From assembly GCF_017591435.1 (NCBI RefSeq), contig NC_059256.1, forward strand, positions 718,783-782,782: 64,000 bases of DNA. The letters are read 5' to 3'. The translations under genes were made by a program, and so were the position numbers. The DNA is from Portunus trituberculatus. Its lineage: Eukaryota; Arthropoda; Malacostraca; Decapoda; Portunidae. This document shows, piece after piece, positions 30,994 to 43,499 of this stretch; the first letter of the stretch is position 1; every line of letters starts with the position of its first letter. Under the pieces are notes generated by a model. The model was not told where the DNA came from. It ran no database searches and worked only from the letters and a program-made list of their open reading frames with translations.

Positions 30994-32670
30994 ATGGGAC
31001 CTTATGTTGTGGCTCAAAAACTAAGTCCATTAAACTATGTGGTCCACACTCCTGACCTTCATAAGGATTCCCAAGTAGTTCATATCAATCTAATGAAACC
31101 TTACCACTCCAGAGAACCAGAGGACGACTTGTCTCGCACTGTACCTGTATGTCTGGTAGGGAAGGAGTCTGGTCCTGTGCCCCCCAAGGAACAGTCCGAC
31201 ATCGAATTCCTCTTCTCATCACCTAAAGGACGCCTCTCAAACAGCCAAATCATGTCCAACCTTGATGAGGTTTTTCTTTCCTTAACACCTTCACAACAGT
31301 CTGATCTTAAAAAGTTATTGCTAGACTTTTCAGAAATCACAGGTGACCTTCCAGGACTTTGTACTACTATCCAACATGATATAACATTAATATCTAATGA
31401 CATCAAGCCTATAAGACAACCAGCCTATCGCATTTCACCCATTAAAAGAGACTTGATGAAAAAGAGGTAGACTATCTGCTCTGTCATCACCTTGCAGAAC
31501 CTAGTATATCCCCTGGGCTTCTCCTGCCTGTTAACATCTAAGCCAGATGGTAGTAGTCGATTTTGCACCGACTACAGGAAATTAAATAAAGTGACGGTGC
31601 CAGACTCCTACCCATTGCCCTTGATAGAGGACCTTATAGATAGCATAGGAGTAGCCAAATTTGTAACCACCATAGATTTACTTAAGGTTACTACCAGATT
31701 CCCTCTCGGACGAGGCCCGAATAATATCCGCCTTCATCACCCCTTCGGACTATACCAATACACAGTGATGCCCTTCGGCTTGTCTAATGCTCCCGCCACC
31801 TTCCAGAGGGCTATAAATTACATCACCCAGGACTTGGAGGGAACATCTGCCTATCTGGACGACCTGGTGGTGACTTTGGACGACTGGGTGACACATCTGA
31901 CCCGTCTCCGGAGGCTGATGGGTCGGTTGCAGGAAGCCGGTCTTACAATCAACCTGGCCAAGTCCACCTTCGGGAAGTCTACGGTGGTCTACCTGGGACA
32001 TGTGGTGGGAACGGCAAGGTTCGCCCCAAGAGAGCCAACGTGAGGCCATCCTTGGCTTCCTGTCCCTACCACCAGGAAAGCTCTCATGAGGTTCTTGGGG
32101 ATGGCTGGTTTCTACAGACGATTCTGTAGGAACTTCTCCACCCTGGCCGCCCCCCTGACGGACCTTATCAGCACTTCCGTCCCCTTCCACTGGACCCCGA
32201 CCTGTGACCAAGCCTTCCAACATCTCAAGGCGTTCCTCTCCTCGGAGCCAGTGGTCTGGACGCCAGATCACTCCCGCCCCTTCCATCTACAAGTGGACGT
32301 GAGTGGAGTTGGAGTGGGTGCTGTCCTCCTACAAGCGGACCCCACAAGCGGCATCCTCCATCCCATCGCCTATCACTCCACCAAGCTGAAGAAACACCAA
32401 CTCAACTACTCCACCATCGAGGAGGCTCTGGCACTCGTCCTGGCGCTCCAACGTTTTGAGTGCTACCTTCATCCTGGTCCTCAAACTACGAAGGTCTTCA
32501 CCGATCACAATCCTCTGGCCTTCCTTCACGCCATGAAGAACCGAAACCAACGCATTCTTAGGTGGGCCTTGTTAACTCAACCCTTCAACTTGGAAGTCCA
32601 CCATATCAAGGGGGTGGACAACATCATCGCCGACGCCTTATCAAGATCTCCCGTCTCACCTCCTTCATGA
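30994..32670 (+). CDS. Reverse transcriptase and RNase H of the Gmr1-type element (frameshifted)
   Basis: After the integrase end, a spacer (31190-31420) leads into RT. RFCTDYRKLNKVTV and YPLPLIEDLI are at 31559-31640, TTIDLL at 31669 (motif A, Asp), MPFGLSNAPATFQRA at 31768 (motif B), and SAYLDDLVV at about 31848 (motif C). The tether and RNase H follow: FLGMAGFYRRFC at 32092, then VDVSGVGVGAVL, STIEEALALVLAL and TDHNPLAFL with the Asp/Glu/Asp set. The frame ends ALSRSPVSPPS, 18 bp before the polypurine tract. Frame breaks lie at about 31467 and 32035; a stretch after motif A (about 31680-31720) is also altered. Confidence 0.85.
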
Positions 32671-32688
32671 GCCCATTACGGAGGTCTT

Positions 32689-32701
32689 AGGGGGGAGGAA
32701 A
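32689..32701 (+). promoter_or_regulatory. Polypurine tract
   Basis: AGGGGGGAGGAAA lies immediately before TGTTACGG of the 3' LTR, the expected plus-strand priming site. Confidence 0.85.
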
Positions 32702-33339
32702 TGTTACGGCCTGCCCGTAACATACTCCACTACCATCACCTCCTCCGCTTGCTACCTCGTTCGCCACCTCTCCACCTCCCCTTCCACGTCACCGTCTCAT
32801 GAACCTTCCACGCAACCGTCTCATGAACCTTCCACGTCACCGTCTCATGAAGCCCGCTACTGTCCCGAAGTTGGATTCACGCGGCCCCATTCGACTCAAG
32901 CGGAAGTGTTAAGCAAGCTCCCTGCTTTCTGGAAGTCAGTCGAGGTCAAGGCCTCAACCAGTGAACACAACGCCTCTTGGACTACCGTGGGATCCACCTC
33001 ACCCAGCACTTCACCACTGCGACACCTCATAAGTATCACTTCCCCTCGTCCCGTTTTTTCCACATTGCCTCCATATAGGATTAGTATTATTGTTAGGTAT
33101 TAAGTTTGGTTCCTTATTGTTGTATTTATTTCTGTGTTATATGTATATGTGTATGTCAGTTTCATGTGTTTCATGTTATATCTATATGTGTATGTCAGTT
33201 TCATTATTGGGTTATTAAATAGCTTCTTAAGTGCCCCACTCTGCATTTCCTCACCAGTTGAACCTGCAGTTTTTTTTTTTTATTATTGTTCACCGGCTCC
33301 TCGATGCCAATCTTATCCATTTAACCGGTGAACGTAACA
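32702..33339 (+). repeat. 3' LTR (638 bp)
   Basis: Starts TGTTACGG and ends CGTAACA, so TGTTACG is inverted at the end. The last 414 bp pair with the truncated 5' LTR. It contains a short direct repeat of TCATGAACCTTCCACG near 32798-32850. Confidence 0.9.
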
Positions 33340-33380
33340 ATTTCTTGTAATTGTATTTTCTGAATAAAATAATAAACATC

Positions 33381-33460
33381 ATTTCACTTCAAACAAGCCA
33401 TTTAACTGACGTCACAAGGGTATTCAACGAGATGCATGCGTGGCCAGTCACCCGTCAGTT
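33381..33460 (+). repeat. DIRS left terminal repeat
   Basis: 33381-33432 is inverted at 45264-45319 (with a 4-bp AAAT gap), and 33430-33460 (GATGCATGCGTGGCCAGTCA) is inverted at 45485-45518. Confidence 0.85.
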
Positions 33461-33691
33461 TGCTGTCGGCTCCCGCTTAGTGCACACCTTCACTCTGCTC
33501 TGCTCAGTCTGCTGCCGGCTTCTCCGAGGAGTTGCTCTGGTTAACCTACCTACTCTACAGCCTACCCTGAGGGTAGTTGTTCTTCTATAGCGATCTGAGG
33601 ATCGTATACGACACATACATGTACGTTTTTATGTGTTTGTTCTTGGCTGCTCATGGTGTTTTTTGTTGGCAGACTACCGCTTTGTCCTGTC

Positions 33692-34655
33692 ATGGCGGAC
33701 CACCTAAGCCAGTGTCAGGAAACGCCGAGGCGTTCCTCTTCCTCGTCCGTAGACAAGAAACGGCAGAGACGTGAGGATGACGTGCCTCGTGGAGAAGTTA
33801 AGAAAAGGAAGGAGAACGCTGGCTCCACACCTCGGCAACGTGATGATGACGTTCCACCCCCAGCTGTTGTGGGTCCCAGTGGTCATAACGTAAACAGTGC
33901 CGCCGGGGACGCAAATTATGAACGCTTGAGCTGCCTGTTGGGCAGTTTAATAGAAAAACTTGACAAGAAGGCAAATGCTTCTCGGAGTGGTTTTACTGGG
34001 ATTCATGACCTCTCCTCTTCAGAGGGCGAGGATGGCGAGTTTTCAGAGTGCTTGCCAGACCCTCTAGACAGCCTTGACACCTTGTGCTCCCCGCTATTTA
34101 GTGGCGCAGATCCTGAGGAAGAGATGTTTACTCAGGCCTTGGATGAATTTCTGGAGTCTTCCACGGTGAGGAAAAGAAAGGCAAGCCGTTGGCAGACCGT
34201 CTGGCGTCTATTCTTAATGATAGCCTAAGGCGCCGTCTTTCTACAGAAGGCGTCAAGACAGCCTGTAGCAAGATTAAGGTACCTAGTAATGTGCCAAATA
34301 TGACGGTTCCTGCAACTAACTCGGCCATTACCAAGGCCATGAGTGTCGGTGGCAAACTTTTGGACACAAGGATCTGCCATACCAACGGTGTGCTCGTTAA
34401 AGCTTTAGTTCCTATCGCGCAGTGCATCAGCGATATTGGTGAAAAAATAGAAAAACCGATCTCCTCATACTTGGGTGATTTAAACAACAGTCTCAGACTT
34501 TTGTCCTCAGCAGTGAACTACTTAAACCAAGTCAGGAAGGAAGTTGCCCGCATCCACGTTAATGACTCTGCCCTGGCGGAGTTATGCAAGTGGGAATGCG
34601 AGGTAGGGCGAGACGAGTTGTTCCCTTTTGATGTGATCAAAAAAGTGTGAGGAGA
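33692..34655 (+). CDS. DIRS Gag-like protein (one frameshift)
   Basis: The ATG at 33692 opens MADHLSQCQETPRRSSSSS. The first frame (to about 34190) is basic then acidic (SSSEGEDGEFSE), and ends near TQALDEFLESS. The second frame (34189-34650) continues ADRLASILNDSLRRRLS and ends ELFPFDVIKKV. The order of charged and helical regions fits DIRS Gag, though no zinc knuckle is seen. It overlaps the start of the pol region. Confidence 0.65.
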
Positions 34656-36441
34656 TACATAAATCCCGGAAGTTGGGCAGACCATCCTTCCGACCCTACA
34701 AGTACAACAGGGCCAGGAGGCAAGTTCCCCACAGGCAAGACTCAAGGAGGTCCACCTACCCTCAGACCAGACAAAGACATTCACAGAAGTCTTTTATAGG
34801 CCACAGAGCCCCTCAAGGAAGGGGCATTCAGGCCTACAGAACTCCCCAATAATTCCTCCTAAGGTAGGTTTACAAATATCTCCACATAATACCCCAGAAA
34901 ATTTTTTGGGTGGTAAGATTAATATGTACAGTCATGTATGGCAAGCCCTGTCTTCAGATAACTGGATTCATGAAGTGGTGAGCGGTAAGATCCTAGAATT
35001 TGATAATTTGCCTTTTCAGGAGTCTTTACCTAGGCCTCTGAATCTATCTTTTACTGATCAAAAGGCACTGGACAGTGCTATGCTACACTTCATCAATCAT
35101 AAGATAGTGGAGAGTTGTGAGCCCACGAATAAACAGTGTTTTTACTCCAATATTTTCCCTACTCCAAAGAAAGATGGCACATGTAGAGTAATTCTGAACT
35201 TGAAAGAATTTAATCTTCATATCAGATATGAACATCTTAAGTTGCACTCTATTACAGATGTTATAAATTTAATACAACCAATGTGCTTCTTCATGACTAT
35301 TGACTTTAACAACGCATACTTTTCTGTGTTTGTAAAACCTGAGGAAAGAAAATGGCTCTGCTTTATGTGGGAGGGTCAACATTTTCAGTTCACATGCTTG
35401 CCTCAGGGGTTGACTTCTGCCCCACGTATTTTCACAAAATTGCTCAAACCAGTCTTAGCCCATCTTAGGAAACTTGGAATAACTATTTGTTGTTATCTAG
35501 ATGACTGCATCTTTATTGGTGCTTCGGAGAAGGAATTGATGGAGAATGTGAGATATGCTGTATTTCTTTTTTTTTTTTTTACTCCTTGGGACTCACAGTT
35601 AATGTTAAAAGTTCGTTTTGGCTCCCACTCATGAGGTAGAATTTCTTGGAATAATTCTTAACTCTGTCAGCATGACTGCAACACTACCTCAGCGTAAAAA
35701 AGACCGTATCAAGGATCAAGGTATCTCTTTACTCAAAAGTGAAGTTTCCTTATTTTCCCTAGCTTCTTTCATCGGCCTCGCCATAGCTGCAGCTCCAGCT
35801 GTTAGTTTAGCTCCTCTCAGGTATAAGTACCTAGAAATTATCAGAAATCAAGGACTTAAGCGGAATTTTGGCGACTACAATGCCAAAATTTTTTGGATGA
35901 CCATTCTAGGGAGCTAATAACTTGGTGGATTAATAACGTTGACTCTCTTTCCAAGTCATTGCTTTCTTGTCCACCTCAACTCGAGATACATACAGATGCC
36001 TGCCTCACTGGTTGGGGGGCATCAGTCAGTGAGTTAACGACAGGGGGTCACTGGGCACACGAGGAACTTGACCATATAAATTGCTTGGAGTTGAAGGCTA
36101 TCTTACTAGGACTGAAGTCCCTCTGCAAAGACTATAACCAGACCCATATCCGACTTAGATCTGATAATACTACTGCAGTTGCTTGTATTGACAGGGGCGG
36201 TAGCACAAAGCACTCTCTAAATTCTTTGATTGAGGAAATCTTTACTTGGGCTGAGTCAAGACAAATCACTTTGTCAGCACAACATATTAAAGGGCTTGAG
36301 AATGTGGAGCTGATAGAGCGTCAAGGGCAAAGAATCTAGATGGAGAATGGATGCTAAAACCTAAAATTTTTCAGTTACTTTGTCATGTGTTTTTATTCCA
36401 GACATTGATCTTTTAGCCTCACGTATAAATGCTCAATTGCC
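34650..36441 (+). CDS. DIRS reverse transcriptase and RNase H (truncated by insertion)
   Basis: RT blocks: NIFPTPKKDGTCRVILNLKE at 35149, FFMTIDFNNAYFSV at 35288 (motif A Asp), FTCLPQGLTSAPRIFTKLLK at 35389 (motif B), and CCYLDDCIFIG at 35491 (motif C). A T-run at about 35568-35580 breaks the frame before EVEFLGIILN. RNase H: IHTDACLTGWGASV at 35988, INCLELKAIL at 36077, LRSDNTTAVACIDRGG at 36150. The final block, DIDLLASRINAQLP, runs into the TIR element at 36444. The sequence resembles the DIRS rather than the Gypsy lineage (FTKLLKP, GHW.HEEL). Confidence 0.85.
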
Positions 36442-36563
36442 TATAGTAGTTCCACTCTATGAAGCCCGTTCAGGGCAGGGCACATTCTGGAATTCCCATG
36501 AGTGCGACGTTGCCAGTTCGACTCCCAATTATCATATTAAGTACCGACAACCACCCATCTGTT

Positions 36564-36564
<1 letters not shown>

Positions 36565-36609
<45 letters not shown>

Positions 36610-36668
36610 TATTATTATTATTATTATTATTTTAATTATTATTATTATAATTATTATTATTATTATTT
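36565..36668. repeat. (CT)n and (ATT)n microsatellites
   Basis: CT tract at about 36565-36605, then imperfect ATT repeats to 36668. Confidence 0.95.
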
Positions 36669-36759
36669 AGGTAGTGTGGAAAAGTCAAAATGAATAATAA
36701 TAAATAATACTCCGGCGCATTAGTTTTTGGTCCTTTTTCTCTCAAACTTTCAGAAAACT

Positions 36760-36764
<5 letters not shown>

Positions 36765-36821
<57 letters not shown>
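36765..36821. repeat. (TG)n microsatellite
   Basis: About 57 bp of TG. Confidence 0.97.
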
Positions 36822-36824
<3 letters not shown>

Positions 36825-37661
36825 TTGTTACGGTTTTACGTACTTCACCCGGCTGCGGTTAACTGCTACAGATCATTACACTGTTATTCTGGCAAAATCG
36901 CCAACTTTGTTACGGTCAGTACCATGGGGAATATAAAAACTCCACCGAGTCCCCACTACTGTAACTCACAGCCGCCGTAACCCTCAGGTTCTTTCAAGGT
37001 CGCCAACAGTGTATAATTTCCCCCACTGTAAGGGAATCTCCTCAGCAACTCCTTCTCCTCCTGTACCCAACCAAGTAGAATTTATAAATGGTAGATGCTA
37101 TGTGTAACAGGGCGAGGCCTTAATACCCCCTAGAGAAACAGCCCACAAGGACAATTCCACCCACTTCTCTATGAAGTATTAATGCCTCTCCGCACGCCTT
37201 GCACCCAGGCTGTGATGGTTCACAGACTGGGACAAAACGTGCAGTATATATATATTAATATACTATCCTACTACAACAGGTGCATCCTAACACCTCTCAG
37301 ACTGACATCCCTGGCCTACTACTACTGCAATATATGATGTGTACAGCACATCCGGTGATGTACACACAAGCCCAGACACCACCTACGGGTGACACCAGCT
37401 ATACACGAGTCCAAATACTCGTCGCAGAAAAAGTCTGGCGGACGACAACTATGCACCACTGGCCGACATGAAGCCTCTCAGCCTTCAAAGGTGTGCGTGG
37501 CTACTACCACTACAATACAGTTTATTACTGAAACTATCCAAAAGATGGTGGGGGCACACAGCCGCCCACCAAACCCCACTGGTGACCACGGCCACCAACA
37601 AAACAAACAGGACGAGACAATGCCGCGTCTCTCCCACGCGTTGCCGCCACAATACATAGTC
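36822..37661. repeat. GC-rich repeat sequence left of the long-TIR element
   Basis: No gene is supported. The stretch at about 37540-37620 (GTGGGGGCACACAGC, CACTGGTGACCACGGCCACC, AAACAAACAGGACGAGACAA) recurs in the same orientation at 42868-42945, on the other side of the long-TIR element. The long-TIR element therefore inserted into, or is flanked by, a repeated sequence. Confidence 0.6.
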
Positions 37662-38294
37662 CAAGAGCCAGGGGTCATTTATTTATTGGAAGTGACCAGG
37701 TGTTTGAGTGTTATTTCCTTATAGGGTATGGCTTGAAGTATCAGAAAAGCCAATCCTTAAGGTTAGCCAGTGGTGGACGAGGTCATGAGGTCAGGTCAAA
37801 GTTAAACTGCATGCCAAAATTTTACGTCTTAAAAATTTTATTCAAACTTATGTAACTCACTTATAAATAAAGCAACTGACCTGGGGTTTGTGGCAAATTA
37901 AAGGGTGATAATAGTTCTTTCTTTCATATTCAGTAAGTAAAATACCTAGAAACAATATTTAACTGCGAAAAAATAAAATGACAGTCGGAAATAGCAAAAA
38001 ATTTTACATACATAATAATATAATTAACTGTAATTTCCTTAATTACACACTTATATAACTATAAAATTTACATGTTATAGAGAATTTAATGGGCTATACA
38101 CTGAACTTTTAAAAAATACGATTGCTTGAGTTGTTTGAGCGTGAGAGTGAAAATAGTGAGCAGCAGTGTAGTGTGCGGTGGCAGCGTGTGACCTCCAGCC
38201 ACCCGCATTTATCTGTGTTGACGTAGAAGTGAAGGCTAGTTACATTTTGGTAGTGAACAGATATTTGGATGGGAATTTTTGGAAGATTATAATT
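37662..38294 (+). repeat. Left TIR of the long-TIR element
   Basis: 633 bp; reverse complement of 41965-42597. It includes a GC-rich block (about 38150-38215) near the inner end, just upstream of the gene, which might hold promoter activity. Confidence 0.9.
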
Positions 38295-38526
38295 AATTGA
38301 TATTAAACATTTAATAATGGGTATTGATATTTAGTGAAAGCGATTGTCCATACATTTAATTATTTCACACGAAGTCATATACCTTTTTTCTCTCACGCAA
38401 AAGGCGGCGACAATTTGAACCCCAGGACCATACAATCTTACCCTATAAGAAGAAGCCTTCACTTAGAAATTTTGAATACAATTTATATACAAAAGAAGAT
38501 CCACCCAATCTTGATAATATGAAAAA

Positions 38527-41458
38527 ATGGATCAAATATGGATGTTAGCATGCTATCTTCTGAAAGAGACCCCAATGTGGCGAGGATGGAACTCCTTGAC
38601 CTATAAAGATACTTTACCACAGCAGGCTATAGGTTATATGGAGAACATTGATCTTCCTCCAACACGACTCGATGTGGTCCAAGAAACACTTCGCTTAGCA
38701 CAAAGGGTGGCTGGGGAGTGTGGAGAAAATATGCAATCGTTCATTATGACCTTGGTATTGCTAAACCTGCACTCCAAATACAAGCCCAAGAATCACCAAG
38801 ATATGACAATGTATTCATTTGTATAGGCACATTTCACTTATCTTTGGCTTATTTTGCTTCCTTGGGTTACATTCTAGATTCATCAGGAGCTGCTGAGATT
38901 CTCAGCAACTCAGAGGTCCTTGCTTCTGGGTCAGTACGCGGCTTCCTAAGTGGAAAACACTACAATCGCTGTAAGAGATTGCACCCCCTTCTAGCGACAG
39001 CCCTCCAGATTCTACATTTTCAGAGGTTTACAGAAGAATATGGCCCGGTATCAGATGAATTCAGAGAATTATTAACTGCGTTCTCAAAGGCACCATCACA
39101 AGAAGCTCTTTCATGCCTTCTAGAGAATGAAGTCTGTAATTTATTACTTGAGCAGTATACTGCTTACTGTGAGAAGACAAGAAAAGGTGATCATGGGAAA
39201 ACAGCCATGTTCTGGATGATTTATGTAGACCTGGTTCATTACTTTTTGCTGTTGGACCGTGCTTGTAGAACAAATGATGTTGATCTATATATCTTCATTC
39301 TCAGTAAAATATGTCCAATATTTTTTGCTACACATCGTCCCAATTACGCCAGGTACACCACTAGATATCAACTCAATATGATCAATATGGACAGCACACA
39401 TGAAGGAATCCGTGCCAACTTCGAAGGTGGAGCACTCTCTATTCGCCGTACTTCAAAGTCCTTTTCTCGCTGTGCTGTTGATCTCACGCTGGAGCAAACA
39501 ATTAACAAAGATGCAGCATCCGTCACACAGGTATTTCTGCCTTTACCCAGTGTGTGAGAGCCAGAAAGCGATGGACTGTAACTCGGTCCATGAGAGGAGC
39601 AGTCTTTGCCTGCCTTCTAGATATGGCTGCTATTACCACCAAAGATGACATAACACAGAAACTGAAGCCATATCGAATCAAGCGTGACAATTCTGACTTG
39701 GAAAAGCTCATGAAATGCCTGGAGGACACCATGAACCCTTTCCAGGACAACCTTTAAGACAAGCTCTACTGTCTTAGTACTGGTCGGGCTGCATCAAGTG
39801 AGGTACAAAGAGACTTAACAAATCTTGAAGAGAGAGGTGGTTTAATGTATCAAAATTTTATCAATGAATGTCAAGAAGATCCTACACGTTTTGAAAGACC
39901 AATAAAGAAGAATAAAATCAAGAATTTTGCAAGTGATGCATTGAAAACAAAAGTTAGTGCAAAGGATAAGACAATAAAGGAGGTTCGCTGCACTCGTGAT
40001 CTCTTTGGAAGATTACTCTATCTTGGACTAACTGCAAATTTAGACCTAAAGTCAATCCTCTCACATCCACTGACTCCTGTCCCTTTTTCTCTATGTCATA
40101 TAACAGGAGCTATGAACAAAACAGAGAAGTCAGCTTTGATGAGAGCACTAGAGGAAAGGGTACCAAATAACAAAGAGCTATTGGATAATAACACCTATAT
40201 TATAGATACTATGTTCTTCTTACGCACTTTACCTGAACTACCTCCAACATTTGGTGGTATAGCTAAAGTAGTTCTTGAACGTGCATGTTCATTTTCACAA
40301 GATGTACACATAGTCTCTGACACTTACAGAGAAGGACCCTCAATCAAGAGCTTTGAGAGGGACGAGCGTGGGAACTACAGTATGAGTTCATACCAAATTA
40401 CAGGACCATCCCAAAGAAGACCTTCCAACTTTAATTCAGCACTATTATCTAACTCATTCAAGAATGGTTTGTTGAAATTCTTTAAGAATGAATGGATGTC
40501 TGACAAATATGCACCAACATTAGAACACCACACAGTATACTTTGCTCTGGAGGAAAGCTGCTATCTCTATACAGCAAAAGATGGACATGTTGAGCGAACT
40601 GAAGTAGTGGACCTTCAGAGTTCCCATGAGGAAGCCGACACGAGAGTTATATTGCATGTTAATTATATATCTGAAAAGAGTTCAAACCCAGTTATTGTTG
40701 TAAGAAGCTGTGACACAGATGTCTTCATTCTGTTACTCTACCATTCATTTCACCTCAAAGCAAAACTCTGGATGGACACAGGCTTGTGCTCGAAGAATAC
40801 AAGACGCAACATAAACATAACAGAACTAGGAGACGTACTGACCCCTGAAATATGCTCAGCTTTGCCTGCCTTCCATGCCTTTACTGGCAGTGACTACACC
40901 GCTGCATTCCTTCGTAAGGGAAAAACTAAACCCTTCAAACTAATGGAGAACAATAAGGTATACAGACGAGCATTTAGTCAACTGGGATCATCAGAAGTAG
41001 TAGATCAAAACGTTCTCTCCATCCTGGAGGAGTATGTGTGTACCATGTATGGTGTCAAAAATGAAAGAGATGTAAATGCAGCTAGAACATACCTCTTCAA
41101 GAAATTCTATGGTCCAGGGGACTCAGACAAGCCTTTGAAAAAAATAAAGTCAGCTGACCCATGCTGCCTACCACCATGCAAGGATGTGTTGATACAGAAA
41201 ATTAAAAGAACTAACTATGTAGCCCATGTGTGGAAGAATGCACACCAGTCTGATCCAGTTAAATTTTCTCTTGATGGTAATGGGTGGAGGACTGATAACC
41301 ACAAGATAGAATTTGTGTGGTATGAAGGTGAACAAAGTCCAAGTAAAATATTCGTTGAAGCTGGTGAAGCAGTAAATATTCTAGGTGATGAAGAGTCTGA
41401 CGAAGAAAATGAGTTACAAGAGTACAACCTGTCATCAGATGAGGATGATCTTACATAA
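38527..41458 (+). CDS. Large protein with PIN/FEN-like nuclease signature (two frameshifts, one stop)
   Basis: Frames in order: 38527 to about 38735; 38718 to about 39533 (shift); 39554-39757 ending in TAA; and 39845-41458 (537 residues). The N-terminal half carries YDLGIAKPALQIQAQE, NVFICIGTFHLSLAYF, a GSVRGFLSGKHYNRCKRLH block and ARKRWTVTRSM. These match my memory of an abundant uncharacterised protein family of aquatic animals. In the 537-residue frame the acid cluster is Asp121 (YIIDTMFFLR), Asp159 followed by SIKSFERDER, Glu262-Glu263-Asp265 (HEEADTR), Asp290/Asp292 (SCDTDVFILL) and Asp350 (FTGSDY). The order and spacing resemble FEN1/XPG nucleases. It ends in an acidic tail. The role is probably in element movement, by inference from the TIR context. 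Confidence 0.75.
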
Positions 41459-41706
41459 ACTTAGTGAATATCAATGAACCACAGACATTGTTTACCTCTT
41501 AGAGCATAATAAGTGAATAGAACATAAATGAGTTGAATACACACACTGTAACAATGTTGGAAGAATTAATTATTTTTATTGACTAAATAGTTATTAATGA
41601 TGTATAATAAAGCAGTGACATATGCAGAGCAGCTAACAAGTGTACGTGGATAAGGGAAAATGTAGACTCTTCTGTCGTGGCTATCTCCTGGGGGAGGGAG
41701 GTGCTC
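41459..41706. other. 3' region of the PIN-like gene
   Basis: AT-rich, with AATAAA-like signals at about 41606 (ATAATAAAGC). No other gene. Confidence 0.4.
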
Positions 41707-41721
41707 CTAGGAACAGGTGTC

Positions 41722-41830
<109 letters not shown>

Positions 41831-41964
41831 CATAGATAGATAGATAGATTTATACTGTATAATAAAGGTCTGTTAAGGGATGTGTAAGAATTTAATAATC
41901 ACGAATACTTTTCTGTAACCTTGTCTCCCTTTGGTCAACTTTAAGAAGTGTTTTATAATCGCTA

Positions 41965-42597
41965 AATTATAATCTTCCAAAAATTCCCATCCAAATATCT
42001 GTTCACTACCAAAATGTAACTAGCCTTCACTTCTACGTCAACACAGATAAATGCGGGTGGCTGGAGGTCACACGCTGCCACCGCACACTACACTGCTGCT
42101 CACTATTTTCACTCTCACGCTCAAACAACTCAAGCAATCGTATTTTTAAAAGTTCAGTGTATAGCCCATTAAATTCTCTATAACATGTAAAATTTATAGT
42201 TATATAAGTGTGTAATTAAGGAAAATACAGTTAATTATATTATTATGTATGTAAAATTTTTTGCTATTTCCGACTGTCATTTTATTTTTTCGCAGTTAAA
42301 TATTGTTTCTAGGTATTTTACTTACTGAATATGAAAGAAAGAACTATTATCACCCTTTAATTTGCCACAAACCCCAGGTCAGTTGCTTTATTTATAAGTG
42401 AGTTACATAAGTTTGAATAAAATTTTTAAGACGTAAAATTTTGGCATGCAGTTTAACTTTGACCTGACCTCATGACCTCGTCCACCACTGGCTAACCTTA
42501 AGGATTGGCTTTTCTGATACTTCAAGCCATACCCTATAAGGAAATAACACTCAAACACCTGGTCACTTCCAATAAATAAATGACCCCTGGCTCTTGC
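41965..42597 (-). repeat. Right TIR of the long-TIR element
   Basis: Inverse of 37662-38294 and equal in length, which argues for recent movement or active homogenisation. Confidence 0.9.
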
Positions 42598-43310
42598 TCT
42601 AACAGGACGGACGCAAAATAGAAGTGAAGCCAGACCTACTACACCTCTCCCAGAGCAACAAGCCCGTTGCTCTAACAGTCACGGTCTACCCAGTAGCAAG
42701 CCAGCTACTCAAGGGAGGGCACAACTCCCAGACCAATGACTAATGAGTACTTGTAAAGCACAGTCCAGCCACACACACGTGTCTCTTCCTGTGCCGAGAA
42801 CGTACGTGTTAACTCCGCTGAAGACTGGCCGGTACTATACACAGTATACTACTGATACTACACAACAGATAGTGGGGGCACACAGCTGCCCACCAAACAC
42901 ACTGGTGACCACGGCCACCAACGAAACAAACAGGACGAGACAACACGTATCTCTCCTCCGCGTCGCTACCCCACGAGTGGACGAACGCACAACAGGAAAT
43001 GCAGCCCCAACCGGCTACACTTTCCTCAGGACCACAAGCCCGTTGTCCTACACAGCCACGGTCTACCGAGTAACAAGCCAGCTACTCAACAGGAGGGCAC
43101 AACTCCCAGACCAATGACTAGTGAGTAACAAGCGAAGCCCAGCAACACGACTCTCCCTAACACTGTGCCAGACCGACGAGAGTGCGTGTCTATCTCCGCT
43201 GAAGGCTAGCTGGTTACTAACTGGGAAGCTCGCAGGCACACAAAATGGTGGAGAGGGAGAGGCGGGTTGTCTGCTCAGCAGAACAGCCCGAGGGGCCCGC
43301 GATGAGTGTC
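42598..43310. repeat. Diverged GC-rich tandem repeats right of the long-TIR element
   Basis: Two related copies, about 42640-42800 and 43030-43200, share AACAAGCCCGTTG, CACGGTCTACC, AGCCAGCTACTCAA and GGGCACAACTCCCAGACCAA. The block at 42868-42945 repeats 37540-37620. No gene. Confidence 0.65.
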
Positions 43311-43370
43311 TATAGGCTACGCATATAATGAAATAATAAATTAAAGGGGATTAAGACGGTGCCCATCACA

Positions 43371-43499
<129 letters not shown>

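Larger units (their letters stand above)
29178..31110 (+). pseudogene. Integrase, placed before RT, split by a solo LTR
   Basis: The zinc-binding domain is at 29370-29520: ELAHDGLSGHLG gives the His pair and CHICQ the Cys pair. The solo LTR follows at 29525-30255. The catalytic core resumes at 30260: IVLDCVGPL (first Asp), SDK at about 30510 (second Asp) and, in a shifted frame, CLERFHQTLK at about 30612 (Glu). LGYSPFELLYGR follows. The C-terminal MGPYVV at 30994 and INLMKPYH at about 31088 match the GPY/F module. The integrase would insert the cDNA; here it is disrupted. Confidence 0.8.
26283..33339 (+). mobile_element. Gmr1-type Ty3/Gypsy LTR retrotransposon
   Basis: LTRs, primer-binding site, gag, protease, integrase, RT, RNase H and polypurine tract are all present on the plus strand. 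Integrase (with a GPY/F-type end) precedes RT, and RNase H ends about 30 bp before the 3' LTR. This order is known for Gmr1-type Gypsy elements and differs from the usual Gypsy order. Frames are broken many times and a solo LTR is nested in the integrase, so the copy is dead. The 5' LTR lacks its first 224 bp or so. Confidence 0.85.

Noticed and set aside
31750..32286. Minus-strand 178-residue frame
   Set aside because: It is the complement of the RT/RNase H coding region.
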